The notes: generated by a model from the sequence alone, not told the origin. Shown: positions 18,043-27,202, numbered from the stretch's first letter. The stretch is 49,429 nt of DNA from Alcaligenaceae bacterium (GCA_013416455.1 JACCES010000022.1:1-49429), one strand, 5' to 3'. Made by a program: numbers and translations.

Positions 18043-18170
18043 GGGCGCAGTTCGCCGACCATGGATTTTGTCTCGGTTCTTTAGGGCTTGATCTGTTGGC
18101 CAAGAATGTCGTCTGAGTTCTTGAGGGCGCGGTCTGTTAGCCGAGGATATTATCTGAGTCCTTGAGGGCA
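18036..18170. repeat. 41-bp tandem repeat at the hpnE 3' end
   Basis: Copies start at 18036, 18077, 18118 and 18159 with exact 41-base spacing. Each begins with TTCTTGAGGGC or a one- or two-base variant, and the first three end near GTCTCGG or TCTGAG. The fourth copy is partial. The hpnE stop codon lies inside copy one. The period is not a multiple of three, and no protein is encoded. Confidence 0.8.
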
Positions 18171-18177
18171 CGGGCGA

Positions 18178-18369
18178 AGCATGGGCGCCACGGCTCCCCT
18201 CGCCGGCCCTTCGGGCTGCTCTCGCCTCCGGCACCGGACAGAGCGGCCGCTGAACTCGCCGACTTGCAGTCCCCCGGACTGCAAGCTCGGGCTCAGACAG
18301 CAGCGGCCTTGTTCCTCTGTCCGGCACCTGCGGCTCGGCGGCTCAGAAGTCGCTCGTAGCGCCCATGCT
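18178..18369. repeat. Nested palindromic element, 192 bp
   Basis: Outer 11-base arms (AGCATGGGCGC at 18178 and its complement ending at 18369) are perfect. Further inverted pairs lie inside them: CGGACAGAG/CTCTGTCCG and GGCCGCTG/CAGCGGCC. The centre is the hairpin CTTGCAGTCC-CCC-GGACTGCAAG at 18263-18285. All arms are close to concentric. Its core is related to the element at 18588-18785, in the opposite orientation. Confidence 0.7.
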
Positions 18370-18519
18370 CCGCCCGCGCCTGAGGTCGGGGATTGTTCGT
18401 AAGGGAGCATGCGAGGGACTGTCGCATTATCGTTGCCGTCGGACCGCCGACAGCCATACAGCCATACAGCCATGCTGTTCAGCAGCCAGATTCAGGCTAA
18501 ATTCGGCAGACCTACTCAG

Positions 18520-18538
18520 GTATCAACATAGTTGATAC
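18520..18538. promoter_or_regulatory. AT-rich perfect dyad, possible operator
   Basis: GTATCAAC-ATA-GTTGATAC is a perfect 8-base-arm dyad in an AT-rich patch between the two palindromic elements. It looks like a repressor site, but no regulator or gene start is next to it. It could be left over from a lost locus. Confidence 0.35.
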
Positions 18539-18587
18539 TTTCATGCCTGGAACACCACAGGCCGCCCAGCCGTGAGGCCGCGGCGGG

Positions 18588-18785
18588 CGTTTGCGATGCC
18601 GGGCGGTTCTGGAGGGCCGCGGGCGGCGCGGCGGGCGGGGGAACAAGGGCGCAACTGTCTGAGCATGAGCCCGCAGTCCGGGGGGACTGCGGGTCGTGCG
18701 AGTTTTGCGCCCGCCCCGTCCGGGGTGACGACAAGGAAAGTCCGGCGCAAGCCGGACCCCGGAAGCTAGCCCGGGGGCGCAAACG
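18588..18785. repeat. Nested palindromic element, 198 bp
   Basis: Outer arms CGTTTGCG and CGCAAACG (18588 and 18778) enclose GGGCGCAACT/AGTTTTGCGCCC and a central hairpin CCCGCAGTCC-GGGG-GGACTGCGGG at 18670-18693. A separate GTCCGGC-GCAA-GCCGGAC stem lies near 18741-18758. Shared words with the reverse complement of the 18178 element include GAACAAGG, CTGTCTGAGC and GCAGTCCGGGGG. The 18043-18842 gap therefore holds repeats and no supportable gene. Confidence 0.65.
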
Positions 18786-18842
18786 TCTGACGCGGCCGGC
18801 TAAAGAACTCAAATCGTCGCATTGGCGTGAAACAGCCGCCCG

Positions 18843-19226
18843 CTATCCCAACCGCGCCGCCGTATAAAAACCCAGCACCGTCGCCGCCAGACTGCCCAGC
18901 AGACTGGCGGCCGCATAGCCGCCCGCCGACAGATAGGCCCCGCGCATCAGCATGGCCACCGTTTCGCCCGAAAACGTCGAAAAAGTCGTCATCCCGCCCA
19001 GAAACCCCGTCAGCAGAAACAGGCGCAGCCAGATCGGAACCTCGGGCTGGCCGGCAAGCACACCAAGCAGCAAGCCAATGAGATACCCCCCGCCCAGATT
19101 GACCGCCAGCGTCCCCCAGGGCCAGACCGCGCCCGGCCCGTTCAGCCACTGACCCAGCAGCCAACGGCACAGCGCCCCCAACGACGCGCCGACAGCAACC
19201 GCCAGCGCATTGGAAAAGGTCAGCAT
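18843..19226 (-). CDS. crcB: Fluoride ion exporter CrcB/Fluc
   Basis: A small dual-topology fluoride channel of the inner membrane, 127 aa with four membrane helices. The signature GFLGGMTTFSTFS near residues 72-84 carries the pore-lining Phe and Ser/Thr residues, and VNLGGGYLIG near 43-52 holds the pore Asn. It starts 21 bases after thrC and appears to be the last gene of the alaC-hom-thrC transcript. The gap is too short for a fluoride riboswitch. Confidence 0.94.
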   Translation of the reverse strand: MLTFSNALAVAVGASLGALCRWLLGQWLNGPGAVWPWGTLAVNLGGGYLIGLLLGVLAGQPEVPIWLRLFLLTGFLGGMTTFSTFSGETVAMLMRGAYLSAGGYAAASLLGSLAATVLGFYTAARLG

Positions 19227-19247
19227 CGCCGCGGCCCCGTCAAAAGC

Positions 19248-20678
19248 TCAGGGCGCCTCGGAATCCGGCAGCGGCGCATGCTCGCGGATATAGTCGCGCA
19301 CCTGCCCGGCATCGCAGGCCATGTTCACCACCCGCTGCGGCAAGGACGACAGATCCGCCAGATGCGCCGGTACCGGTGGTTCCGCGCCCGTCGCTTCGAG
19401 TATGGTTTCCGCGAACTTGGCCGGCAGCGCGGTTTCCAGGACGAGCATGGGAATGCCGTCTTCGACGAAACCCGCCGCCACCTTCACCCCGTCGGCCGTG
19501 TGCGGGTCGATCAGGACCCCGGTTTCATCCTTCACCCGCCTGATGGTGGCGAGCCGGTCGGCGTGCGAGCTGGTGCCCGAGACAAACCCGTAGCGCCCTT
19601 CGAACTCCGGCTTCAGCGCGCTGAGATCGAACTGCCCCGTTTGTTCAAGCTCCCGCCAGAGCGCCTTCAGGCGACCCCCATCGCGGCCCAGCAGATCGAA
19701 CACGAAACGCTCGAAGTTCGACGCCTTGGAAATATCCATGGAAGGGCTGGACGTGGCATGGGTCTGCTCGGAGGACCGCGGACGGTAAATGCCCGTGCGG
19801 AAGAATTCTTCGAGGACGTTGTTTTCGTTGGTGGCCAGCACCAGCCGGCGCACGGGCAGGCCCATCTCGCGCGCGATATGGCCCGCCAGGATGTTGCCGA
19901 AATTGCCCGACGGCACGCAGAAGGACACCGGCTGGGCGTTCCCGGGGCGGGTGGCCCGCAGCCAGCCCCAGAAATAGTAGACCACCTGGGCCGCGATACG
20001 CGCCCAATTGATGGAATTCACGGCGCCCAGGCGATAGGCGCTCTTGAATTCCAGATCCCCCGCCAAAGCCTTGACGATGTCCTGACAGTCATCGAACACG
20101 CCATCCACAGCGATGTTATGAATGTTTTCATCCTGCAGGGAATACATCTGGGCGCGCTGGAACGCGCTCATGCGGCCCTGGGGCGACAACATGAACACGG
20201 TGATGCCGCGCTTGCCGCGCATGGCGTATTCAGCCGCGGAACCGGTGTCGCCCGACGTGGCCCCCAGAATGTTCAGCGTGGCGCCCCGGTGCTCCAGTAC
20301 GTATTCGAAGACCTGGCCCAGGAACTGCATGGCCATGTCCTTGAAAGCGAGCGTCGGCCCCTCTGACAGGCCCAGCAGGCTCAGGCCCGCTCCCAGCGGC
20401 TTGAGCGGCACCATTTCATCCCCCGGGAAGGCATCGCGGCCGTAGGCCGCCCGCGTCAGCTCCAGCAGGTCCTCGCGGGGGATGTCGTCGATGAACAGGC
20501 CGAGGATCTCGGCCGCCAGTTCCGCATAGCCCAGGTGGCGCCACTGTTCGAGCGTCTCCGCCGGGACCCGCGGAATGCTTTCGGGCATCGCCAGGCCGCC
20601 GTCGGGGGCCAGGCCTTCCAGCAGGATGTCGCAAAAAGCCTGGGGCGCCATGCCGCCACGGGTGGAGACATACTTCAT
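19248..20678 (-). CDS. thrC: Threonine synthase
   Basis: A PLP enzyme that turns O-phosphohomoserine into threonine, the last step of the pathway. The 476-aa protein is of the long ThrC type, starting [15 protein letters not shown]. It has the PLP lysine in PTLAFKDMAMQF and the phosphate-binding ATSGDTGSAA. The start overlaps the hom stop as ATGA, so the two consecutive pathway enzymes are translationally coupled. Confidence 0.97.
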   Translation of the reverse strand: MKYVSTRGGMAPQAFCDILLEGLAPDGGLAMPESIPRVPAETLEQWRHLGYAELAAEILGLFIDDIPREDLLELTRAAYGRDAFPGDEMVPLKPLGAGLSLLGLSEGPTLAFKDMAMQFLGQVFEYVLEHRGATLNILGATSGDTGSAAEYAMRGKRGITVFMLSPQGRMSAFQRAQMYSLQDENIHNIAVDGVFDDCQDIVKALAGDLEFKSAYRLGAVNSINWARIAAQVVYYFWGWLRATRPGNAQPVSFCVPSGNFGNILAGHIAREMGLPVRRLVLATNENNVLEEFFRTGIYRPRSSEQTHATSSPSMDISKASNFERFVFDLLGRDGGRLKALWRELEQTGQFDLSALKPEFEGRYGFVSGTSSHADRLATIRRVKDETGVLIDPHTADGVKVAAGFVEDGIPMLVLETALPAKFAETILEATGAEPPVPAHLADLSSLPQRVVNMACDAGQVRDYIREHAPLPDSEAP

Positions 20679-21985
20679 ATCAGTTCCTCGACGCGCAGGC
20701 GGGTCACCTCGGAGCGCACGAAAGGCAGCTTGCTCATCTTTTCAATGGCGACGCTGACCGAACCTTCGCGGGCGAGATGCAGCAGGAAGATGATGGAGGC
20801 CTCGCCGGGCTCGCCCGGCTCCTGGAACATCGAGCCGATGGAGATCCCGGCTTCGGCGAGGATGCGGGAAATATCCGACAGCACGCCCGGGCGGTCTTCG
20901 ACACGCAGGCGCAGATAATAGGACGATTCGATGTCGTCGGCCTCCAGGATGGGGATGTCCTTCACGGCGTCCGGCTGGAAGGCCAGATGCGGAACGCGGT
21001 GCTCGGGGTCGGCCGAATCGAGCCTGGCCACATCGACCAGGTCGGCCACCACCGCCGAGGCCGTCGGCATCTCGCCCGCGCCCTGCCCGTAGTACAGCGT
21101 CGGCCCCACGATGTCGCCATACACCAGCACGGCGTTCATGGCCCCTTCCACGTTGGCCAGCAGGCAGTTCATGGGAATGAGCGTGGGGTGCACCCGCAGC
21201 TCGATGCCGTCGTCGCGGCGGCGCGTGATGCCCAGCAGCTTGATGCGGTAGCCCAGACGCGCCGCGTGCTGGATGTCTTCAGCTTCGAGCTTGGCGATGC
21301 CTTCGATGCAGGCCTTGTCGAACTGCACGGGAATGCCGAAAGCCAGCGAGGCCAGCAAGGTGAGCTTGTGCGCGGCATCCACGCCCTCGATGTCGAAGGT
21401 GGGGTCGGCTTCGGCATAGCCGAGCCGCTGCGCTTCGGCCAGCACCGTATTGAACGGCAGCCCGCGCGAACGCATCTCCGACAGGATGAAGTTGGTCGTG
21501 CCGTTGATGATGCCGGCTATCCATTCGATGCGATTGGCGGTCAGGCCCTCGCGTATCGCCTTGATGATGGGGATCCCGCCGGCCACGGCGGCCTCGAAGG
21601 CGACCATGACGTCGTTGTCGCTGGCGGCATCGAAAATTTCGTTGCCATGCCTGGCCAGCAATGCCTTGTTGGCGGTGACCACATGCTTGCCCTGGCGGAT
21701 GGCTTCCATCACCCATTCACGCGCCAGTGTTTCACCGCCGATCAGCTCCACCACGACGTCGATCTGCGGATCGCGCGCGATCTCCAGGCCGTCGGTGGTG
21801 ACCCGTATGGGGCTGTCGCCCAGCAGCTTGCGGGCTTTCTCGACATCGCGCACGGCGACCGCCGTGATCTCGATGCGCCGCCCGGCGCGGCGCGCGATTT
21901 CTTCCGCATTGTTCTGCAATACTTTCCACGTGCCGCCGCCGACGACGCCCAGACCCAGCAAACCCACCTTTATGGAAGCAGTCAT
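20675..21985 (-). CDS. hom: Homoserine dehydrogenase
   Basis: This enzyme reduces aspartate semialdehyde to homoserine with NAD(P)H, supplying threonine and methionine. The 436-aa protein starts with the Rossmann motif [16 protein letters not shown]. It has the catalytic centre around [14 protein letters not shown] and ends with an ACT regulatory domain from about residue 350 ([19 protein letters not shown]), which usually binds threonine for feedback control. It is a stand-alone enzyme without an aspartokinase domain. It overlaps both alaC and thrC by ATGA. Confidence 0.97.
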   Translation of the reverse strand: MTASIKVGLLGLGVVGGGTWKVLQNNAEEIARRAGRRIEITAVAVRDVEKARKLLGDSPIRVTTDGLEIARDPQIDVVVELIGGETLAREWVMEAIRQGKHVVTANKALLARHGNEIFDAASDNDVMVAFEAAVAGGIPIIKAIREGLTANRIEWIAGIINGTTNFILSEMRSRGLPFNTVLAEAQRLGYAEADPTFDIEGVDAAHKLTLLASLAFGIPVQFDKACIEGIAKLEAEDIQHAARLGYRIKLLGITRRRDDGIELRVHPTLIPMNCLLANVEGAMNAVLVYGDIVGPTLYYGQGAGEMPTASAVVADLVDVARLDSADPEHRVPHLAFQPDAVKDIPILEADDIESSYYLRLRVEDRPGVLSDISRILAEAGISIGSMFQEPGEPGEASIIFLLHLAREGSVSVAIEKMSKLPFVRSEVTRLRVEELI

Positions 21986-23169
21986 TTCCCTACACCGTCC
22001 TTACGGAACATATCCTTGATGCCGCGTACCGCCTGCCGGGTGCGCTGTTCGTTCTCAATCATTGCGAAACGCACGTAGTCATCGCCGTACTCGCCAAAGC
22101 CCACGCCGGGGGACACCGCCACCTTGGCGTCGGCCAGCAGCCGCTTGGAGAATTCCAGCGAACCGATGGAGCGGTAGGCTTCCGGAATGCGCGCCCAGAT
22201 GTACATCGATGCCTTGGGAATGTCGACCGGCCAACCCGCTTCATGCAGCCCCTTGGCCAGCACGTCGCGGCGGTTCTGGTACTGGGCCACGACTTCCGCC
22301 ACGCAGTCCTGCGGGCCTTCCAGCGCGGCGATCGACGCCACCTGGATGGGCGTGAACGTGCCGTAATCGTGATAGCTCTTGATGCGGGCCAGCGCATTGA
22401 CCAGCTGCTGGTTGCCCACCATGAAGCCCACGCGCCAGCCGGCCATGTTGTAGCTCTTGCTCATGGTGAAGAATTCCACCGCGACGTCGCGCGCGCCTTC
22501 GACCTGCATGATGGAGGGCGCCACATAGCCGTCGAAGGTGATGTCGGCGTAGGCCAGGTCATGCACCACCAGAATGTTGTGCTCGCGGGCGAGCGCGATG
22601 ATGCGCTCGAAAAAGGAGAGGTCGACGCACTGCGCCGTCGGATTGCTGGGGAAGCCCAGGATCATCATCTTGGGCCGGGGAATGGTTTCCCGGACCGCGC
22701 GTTCGATTTCCTCGAAGAAATCCAGCCCCGGCACGATGGGCACCGAACGGATGTTGGCGCCGGCGATCACCGCGCCATAGATGTGGATGGGGTAGCTGGG
22801 GTTGGGCACCAGCACCGTGTCGCCGCGGTCGAGCGTGGCCAGCATGAGATGGGCCAGGCCTTCCTTGGAGCCGATGGTGACGATGGCCTCGGAATCGGGG
22901 TCGATCTGCACGCCGAAGCGGCGCTCGTACCATCCCGAGATCGCCTTGCGCAGGCGCGGGATGCCCTTGGATACCGAATAGCCGTGAGTATCGGGCCGGT
23001 TGACCGCTTCTATCAGCTTGTCGACGATATGCCTGGGCGTGGGGCCATCGGGGTTCCCCATCGACATGTCTATGATGTCTTCGCCACGCCGGCGCGCCGC
23101 CATCTTCAGCTCGCCCGTGATATTGAAAACATACGGAGGCAGTCGCTCGATGCGTGGAAACGTGCTCAT
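21982..23169 (-). CDS. alaC: Alanine-synthesising aminotransferase (AlaC-like)
   Basis: A fold-type I PLP aminotransferase, 395 aa, of the AlaC group that makes alanine from pyruvate and glutamate. It starts with [19 protein letters not shown], typical of AlaC. The PLP lysine is in [15 protein letters not shown], with GFPSNPTAQ and the C-terminal [12 protein letters not shown] substrate arginine. The position upstream of hom-thrC is common in betaproteobacteria. The exact amino donor is inferred from the family. Confidence 0.9.
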   Translation of the reverse strand: MSTFPRIERLPPYVFNITGELKMAARRRGEDIIDMSMGNPDGPTPRHIVDKLIEAVNRPDTHGYSVSKGIPRLRKAISGWYERRFGVQIDPDSEAIVTIGSKEGLAHLMLATLDRGDTVLVPNPSYPIHIYGAVIAGANIRSVPIVPGLDFFEEIERAVRETIPRPKMMILGFPSNPTAQCVDLSFFERIIALAREHNILVVHDLAYADITFDGYVAPSIMQVEGARDVAVEFFTMSKSYNMAGWRVGFMVGNQQLVNALARIKSYHDYGTFTPIQVASIAALEGPQDCVAEVVAQYQNRRDVLAKGLHEAGWPVDIPKASMYIWARIPEAYRSIGSLEFSKRLLADAKVAVSPGVGFGEYGDDYVRFAMIENEQRTRQAVRGIKDMFRKDGVGK

Positions 23170-23236
23170 GGTGATCCTTGGCTGAAAGAATGGAAAACGG
23201 GAAACAGGCCTGGGTGGGAAAGCGGATTTACGGGCG

Positions 23237-23288
23237 GTTGCATTGCAACGAACCCATTAATCTAGCGTAAAGACCGGATCGGCGGCAA
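23237..23288 (-). promoter_or_regulatory. Candidate alaC-hom-thrC promoter with downstream dyad
   Basis: On the minus strand TTGCCG (23288-23283) is followed after 18 bases by TAGATT (23264-23259). A perfect dyad, GTTGCA-T-TGCAAC, sits just downstream of the expected start at 23249-23237, where a repressor could block the polymerase. Both boxes are only four-of-six matches. Confidence 0.3.
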
Positions 23289-23380
23289 ATGGGGGCTAGT
23301 TTAATCGATTCCGCGGCCCCTTCCGGCCCCGCGATCCATCCCGGCATGCGCTATGATGAAACCCACTTCGGGAGCCACTC

Positions 23381-23824
23381 TTGCTACTACAGAAAGAAAC
23401 CAGCCCGGGGCTGAATACCGTCACCGCCTACGGCGAGGGATACATCGAAATAAACGGCGAGCGCTACCGCCATCCCGTGCGTTTCAGCCCTGAAGGACCA
23501 GTCGAACCCTGGTCCATCGAACATGCCGGACAACTGACGATTGCCGCACTGCGGGAAATCGCCGGAATCGAACAGGCCGAAGCGGATCCGCTGGCCTTCC
23601 TGGACGGCGAAACCACCCAGGCGGCCTCCGGCGTCGAAATCGTGCTCATCGGCACCGGTACCCGGCAGCTCATGCTGGAACGTTCGCTTGCCGCCCCCCT
23701 GCTGCGCATGGGCATCGGCGTGGAAGCCATGTCCACCCAGGCCGCCGCCCGCACCTACAACATCCTTATGTCGGAAGGCCGGCGCGTGGTCGCCGCCATG
23801 ATACCCACCCAGGAGAATGAATGA
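23381..23824 (+). CDS. Mth938/DUF498 (NDUFAF3-like) family protein
   Basis: A 147-aa protein of the Mth938 / DUF498 / NDUFAF3 family. The fold is known from structures, and eukaryotic members help assemble respiratory complex I; the bacterial role is not established. Typical segments are GYIEINGERYRHPV and VEIVLIGTGTRQLM, with a C-terminal ARTYNILMSEGRRVVAAMIP. The start is a TTG at 23381: GGGAG lies six bases upstream, and the next in-frame ATG is far inside the fold. It overlaps bcp by ATGA. Confidence 0.85.
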   Translation: MLLQKETSPGLNTVTAYGEGYIEINGERYRHPVRFSPEGPVEPWSIEHAGQLTIAALREIAGIEQAEADPLAFLDGETTQAASGVEIVLIGTGTRQLMLERSLAAPLLRMGIGVEAMSTQAAARTYNILMSEGRRVVAAMIPTQENE

Positions 23825-24297
23825 CCACGACCCCAAGTGTCGCCATCGGCGAGCCCGTACCGCCCTTCAGCGTTGCGTCCACTCAGGGAAACATCACGCT
23901 CGAAGCCCTGAAGGGCCGGCAGGCCGTGCTTTACTTCTATCCCAAGGACAATACGCCGGGCTGCACAACGCAGGCCCAGGGCTTCCGCGATCACCACGAC
24001 GACTTCCTGGCCGCCGGCGCCCGCATCCTCGGCGTATCGCGCGATTCTCTGAAATCCCACGAGAACTTCATCGCCAGGCATGTGCTGCCCTTCGCACTGA
24101 TTTCCGACGCCGACGAGCAGCTCTGCCAGCTCTTCGGCGTCATCAAAATGAAGAACATGTACGGAAAACAGGTGCGTGGCATCGAGCGCAGCACCTTCCT
24201 CATCGACGCTGGCGGCGTGCTGCGCCGGGAATGGCGCGGTCTGCGCGTGCCCGGCCATGTCGAAGCCGTCCTGCAGGCCGTACGCCAGGGCGGCTGA
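23821..24297 (+). CDS. bcp: Thioredoxin-dependent peroxiredoxin, Bcp/PrxQ family
   Basis: A 158-aa cytoplasmic peroxidase that reduces H2O2 and organic peroxides. The peroxidatic cysteine is Cys48 in NTPGCTTQA, with the supporting Arg in the RSTFLID region. The usual resolving cysteine five residues later is Gln53 here, so the protein looks like a 1-Cys form; the only other cysteine is Cys102. AGGAG lies ten bases before the ATG, inside the upstream gene, and the two genes overlap by ATGA. Confidence 0.93.
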   Translation: MTTTPSVAIGEPVPPFSVASTQGNITLEALKGRQAVLYFYPKDNTPGCTTQAQGFRDHHDDFLAAGARILGVSRDSLKSHENFIARHVLPFALISDADEQLCQLFGVIKMKNMYGKQVRGIERSTFLIDAGGVLRREWRGLRVPGHVEAVLQAVRQGG

Positions 24298-24332
24298 CCC
24301 GTCCGCCGACCACACTCTAGGAGCACAAGGCC

Positions 24333-26150
24333 ATGCCGTTACCGAAACTGCCCACCCGCATGGGAGACAGGATCAAAAAGGAAAACGCTGGCGACATCAT
24401 TGTCGAAACGGCGCCGCCCGCCGCTGCGCAGCCCGAACCGGCCACCGCCGGGAAGGCCGTTAAAGCCGCCATGAAAAGCGCCGCCCAGGCCGCCGCGAAA
24501 AAGCCGGCCGCCACCAAGGCGTCGCATCGCAAGACAGCGCCGCCGCAGGAAAGCCCCGCCCGCCACGCCCCCACGGCCATTTCCGATACGGTGTCGGTGG
24601 CCGCACCCACCGAAACGCTGGTGGAAGAAGCACCGCACGCCATCTTCTCCCCCCCTCCGGCGCAAGCCCCGCATGCCGGCGACTCGCGGGCCGAAGCACC
24701 GCCGCCGCGCGCGGGCCAGGCCCGCAAGCGCGTGCGGCTTCCCGCCGCGCGCCGCAAGCTGTTCGTACTCGACACCAACGTCCTGCTGCACGACTCGAAC
24801 TCTCTCTTCAAGTTCGAAGAACACGATATCTATCTGCCCATGATCGTGCTCGAAGAGCTCGATCACAACAAGAAAGGCATGTCGGAAGTCGCGCGCAATG
24901 CCCGTCAGGTCAGCCGCTTTCTCGATTCGCTGGTGAACGGCGCCGACGATCTGGAAAAAGGCGTGAACCTCGATGCGCTGGGCAACCAGGAAGCCCTGGG
25001 CCAGCTCGTATTGCAGACCTCCGCCCTCGATACCTCCCTGCCCATCGAACTGCCACTGGGCAAGGCGGACCACATGATCCTGGGCGTGGTGCACGCGCTC
25101 AAGGGCATGCATCCCGGCCGCAGCGTGGTGCTGGTCTCCAAGGACATCAACATCCGTCTCAAGGCGCGCGCCCTGGGCATGGATGCCGAAGACTACCTGA
25201 ACGACCGGGTGCTGGACGATTCCGACCTGCTCTACGACGGCGTCCTGCCCCTGCCCGAGAATTTCTGGCTCAAGCACGGCAAGGATGTCGAATCCTGGCA
25301 GCAGGGCGGCACGACCTTCTACCGCATCAAGGGGCCGCTGTGCGGCGAATTCATCGTCAACCAGTTCGTCTACCTGGACGGCGAAATGCCCCTGCAGGCC
25401 CAGGTGCGCGAAGTCAGCGGCAGGTCGGCGGTGCTAGCCACCCTGCGCGACTACAGTCACGGCCGCAACAGCGTCTGGGGCGTCACGGCCCGCAACCGCG
25501 AACAGAACTTCGCCCTCAATCTGCTCATGAATCCGGACCGCGACTTCGTGTCGCTGCTGGGCCAGGCGGGCACCGGCAAAACCCTGCTGGCGCTGGCCGC
25601 GGGCCTGGCGCAAACGCTGGAAACCAACCGCTACAACGAGATCATCATCACCCGGGCGACCGTTCCCGTCGGCGACGACATCGGCTTTCTGCCGGGCACG
25701 GAAGAAGAAAAGATGCTGCCCTGGATGGGCGCGCTCGAAGACAACCTGGAAGTCCTCCATCTCGGCGCCGGCAACCGCGACGTGGGAAGCGGTTCGGGGC
25801 CGGGCGACTGGGGCAAGCAGTCCACCATGGAACTGATCCGTTCGCGCATCAAGGTGAAGTCCCTCAACTTCATGCGCGGGCGCACTTTCCTCAACAAGTA
25901 CCTGATCATCGATGAAGCGCAGAATCTGACGCCCAAGCAGATGAAGACGCTGGTCACGCGGGCGGGGCCGGGCACCAAGATCGTCTGCCTGGGCAATATC
26001 GCCCAGATCGACACGCCCTACCTCACCGAGGGCAGCTCGGGCCTGACCTATGTGGTCGACCGTTTCAAGGGCTGGCCGCACGCGGGCCACATCACGCTGC
26101 AGCGCGGCGAACGCTCCCGGCTGGCCGACTACGCCAGCGAAGCGCTGTGA
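24333..26150 (+). CDS. PIN domain-PhoH family ATPase (YlaK-like)
   Basis: A 605-aa two-domain protein. Residues 1-24 are conserved-looking, about 25-140 are an Ala/Pro/Lys-rich linker likely to be disordered, and a PIN nuclease-like domain starts at KLFVLDTNVLLHDS (Asp147). The PhoH ATPase domain has Walker A GQAGTGKT near residue 410 and Walker B YLIIDEAQNLTP. PIN-PhoH proteins are RNA-acting ATPase/ribonucleases; the target here is unknown. The length of the low-complexity linker is unusual. It is followed 14 bases later by the pdxA-family gene. Confidence 0.9.
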   Translation: MPLPKLPTRMGDRIKKENAGDIIVETAPPAAAQPEPATAGKAVKAAMKSAAQAAAKKPAATKASHRKTAPPQESPARHAPTAISDTVSVAAPTETLVEEAPHAIFSPPPAQAPHAGDSRAEAPPPRAGQARKRVRLPAARRKLFVLDTNVLLHDSNSLFKFEEHDIYLPMIVLEELDHNKKGMSEVARNARQVSRFLDSLVNGADDLEKGVNLDALGNQEALGQLVLQTSALDTSLPIELPLGKADHMILGVVHALKGMHPGRSVVLVSKDINIRLKARALGMDAEDYLNDRVLDDSDLLYDGVLPLPENFWLKHGKDVESWQQGGTTFYRIKGPLCGEFIVNQFVYLDGEMPLQAQVREVSGRSAVLATLRDYSHGRNSVWGVTARNREQNFALNLLMNPDRDFVSLLGQAGTGKTLLALAAGLAQTLETNRYNEIIITRATVPVGDDIGFLPGTEEEKMLPWMGALEDNLEVLHLGAGNRDVGSGSGPGDWGKQSTMELIRSRIKVKSLNFMRGRTFLNKYLIIDEAQNLTPKQMKTLVTRAGPGTKIVCLGNIAQIDTPYLTEGSSGLTYVVDRFKGWPHAGHITLQRGERSRLADYASEAL

Positions 26151-26164
26151 ACGGGGGTATCGAC

Positions 26165-27202
26165 ATGAGCGCGACTCCGGCTGCCGGCCCGCCCTCCCTG
26201 CCCATGGGCTTCACCATGGGCGACGCCGCCGGCATCGGGCCGGAAATCATCGTCAAGGTATTCGCCGCCGGCCTGCCCGGGCCGGCGCTCGTCTATGGCG
26301 ACGCCGGCATCCTCCAGGCCACGATTTCGCGGCTGGAACTCGATACGCATCTGCGCGTCGAGATCATCAGCGAGCCCGAGGCCTGTTCCGGCGACCCGGC
26401 CGTCATTCCCGTGCTGAACCGCTGGCTTGCGCTGCCGGAAGGGCTGGCCCTGGGCCAGGTCCATGCGGAAGCCGGCCGCGGTGCCTATGAATACCTGTGC
26501 CATGCCATCGACGACGCCATGGCGCAGCGCATCCGCGCCATCGTCACCGCCCCGCTGAACAAGAAGGCCATGATGCTGGGCGGCGTGGACTACCCCGGCC
26601 ACACCGAAATCCTGGCCGAGCGCAGCGGCACGCAGCGTTATGCCATGATGCTGGCCAACCCCGAGCTGCGGGTACTGCTGGTCACTATCCACATACCGCT
26701 GGCGGCCGTCAGCGGTATGCTCACCATCGAGTCCGAGCTCGACGCCATACGGCTGGCCGACCTCGCCTGCCGCCAGGCGGGCCTGCGGCGCCCGCGCATC
26801 GCCGTCGCCGGCCTGAATCCCCATGCGGGGGAAAACGGCCGCTTCGGCAGGGAAGAAATCGACATCATCGCCCCCGCCATCGAAACCGCCCGTGCCGAAG
26901 GGCTGGACGTCAGCGGCCCTTGGCCCGGCGATACCGTCTTCATGCGGGCGCGCATGGGCGAATTCGACATCGTGGTGGCGCAATACCACGACCAGGGGCT
27001 GATCCCGGTCAAGTACCTGGGCGTGGAACAAGGCGTGAACATCACCGTGGGCCTGCCCTTCGTACGCACCAGCGTGGATCACGGCACCGCCTATCCGATT
27101 GCCGGCCAGGGCATCGCCGACCCCGCGTCGCTGCGGGCCGCCTACGACACCGCGCTGGCGATGACGCCCCACGCGGGCGGCGGCGAACCGCCCCTCGAAT
27201 GA
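26165..27202 (+). CDS. pdxA: 4-hydroxythreonine-4-phosphate dehydrogenase family protein (PdxA/PdxA2)
   Basis: A 345-aa NAD-dependent, metal-binding dehydrogenase. It shows the family motifs MGDAAGIGPEI, TAPLNKKAM, YPGHTEIL, GLNPHAGENG and the metal-binding histidines in AQYHDQGLIPVK and VDHGTAYPIAG. PdxA acts in vitamin B6 synthesis. The related PdxA2 enzymes oxidise D-threonate or D-erythronate 4-phosphate. The usual pdxA partners ksgA and surA are absent, and a leuD remnant follows, so a catabolic PdxA2 role is possible. The ATG at 26165 has GGGGG six bases upstream. Confidence 0.85.
   Translation: MSATPAAGPPSLPMGFTMGDAAGIGPEIIVKVFAAGLPGPALVYGDAGILQATISRLELDTHLRVEIISEPEACSGDPAVIPVLNRWLALPEGLALGQVHAEAGRGAYEYLCHAIDDAMAQRIRAIVTAPLNKKAMMLGGVDYPGHTEILAERSGTQRYAMMLANPELRVLLVTIHIPLAAVSGMLTIESELDAIRLADLACRQAGLRRPRIAVAGLNPHAGENGRFGREEIDIIAPAIETARAEGLDVSGPWPGDTVFMRARMGEFDIVVAQYHDQGLIPVKYLGVEQGVNITVGLPFVRTSVDHGTAYPIAGQGIADPASLRAAYDTALAMTPHAGGGEPPLE

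Noticed and set aside
18532-18867. Plus- and minus-strand open frames of about 60-110 codons in the hpnE-crcB gap
   Set aside because: They run through the palindromic repeat and have no ribosome-binding site or recognisable protein pattern.
19227-19247. Fluoride riboswitch before crcB
   Set aside because: The gap to thrC is only 21 bases, far too short for the aptamer.
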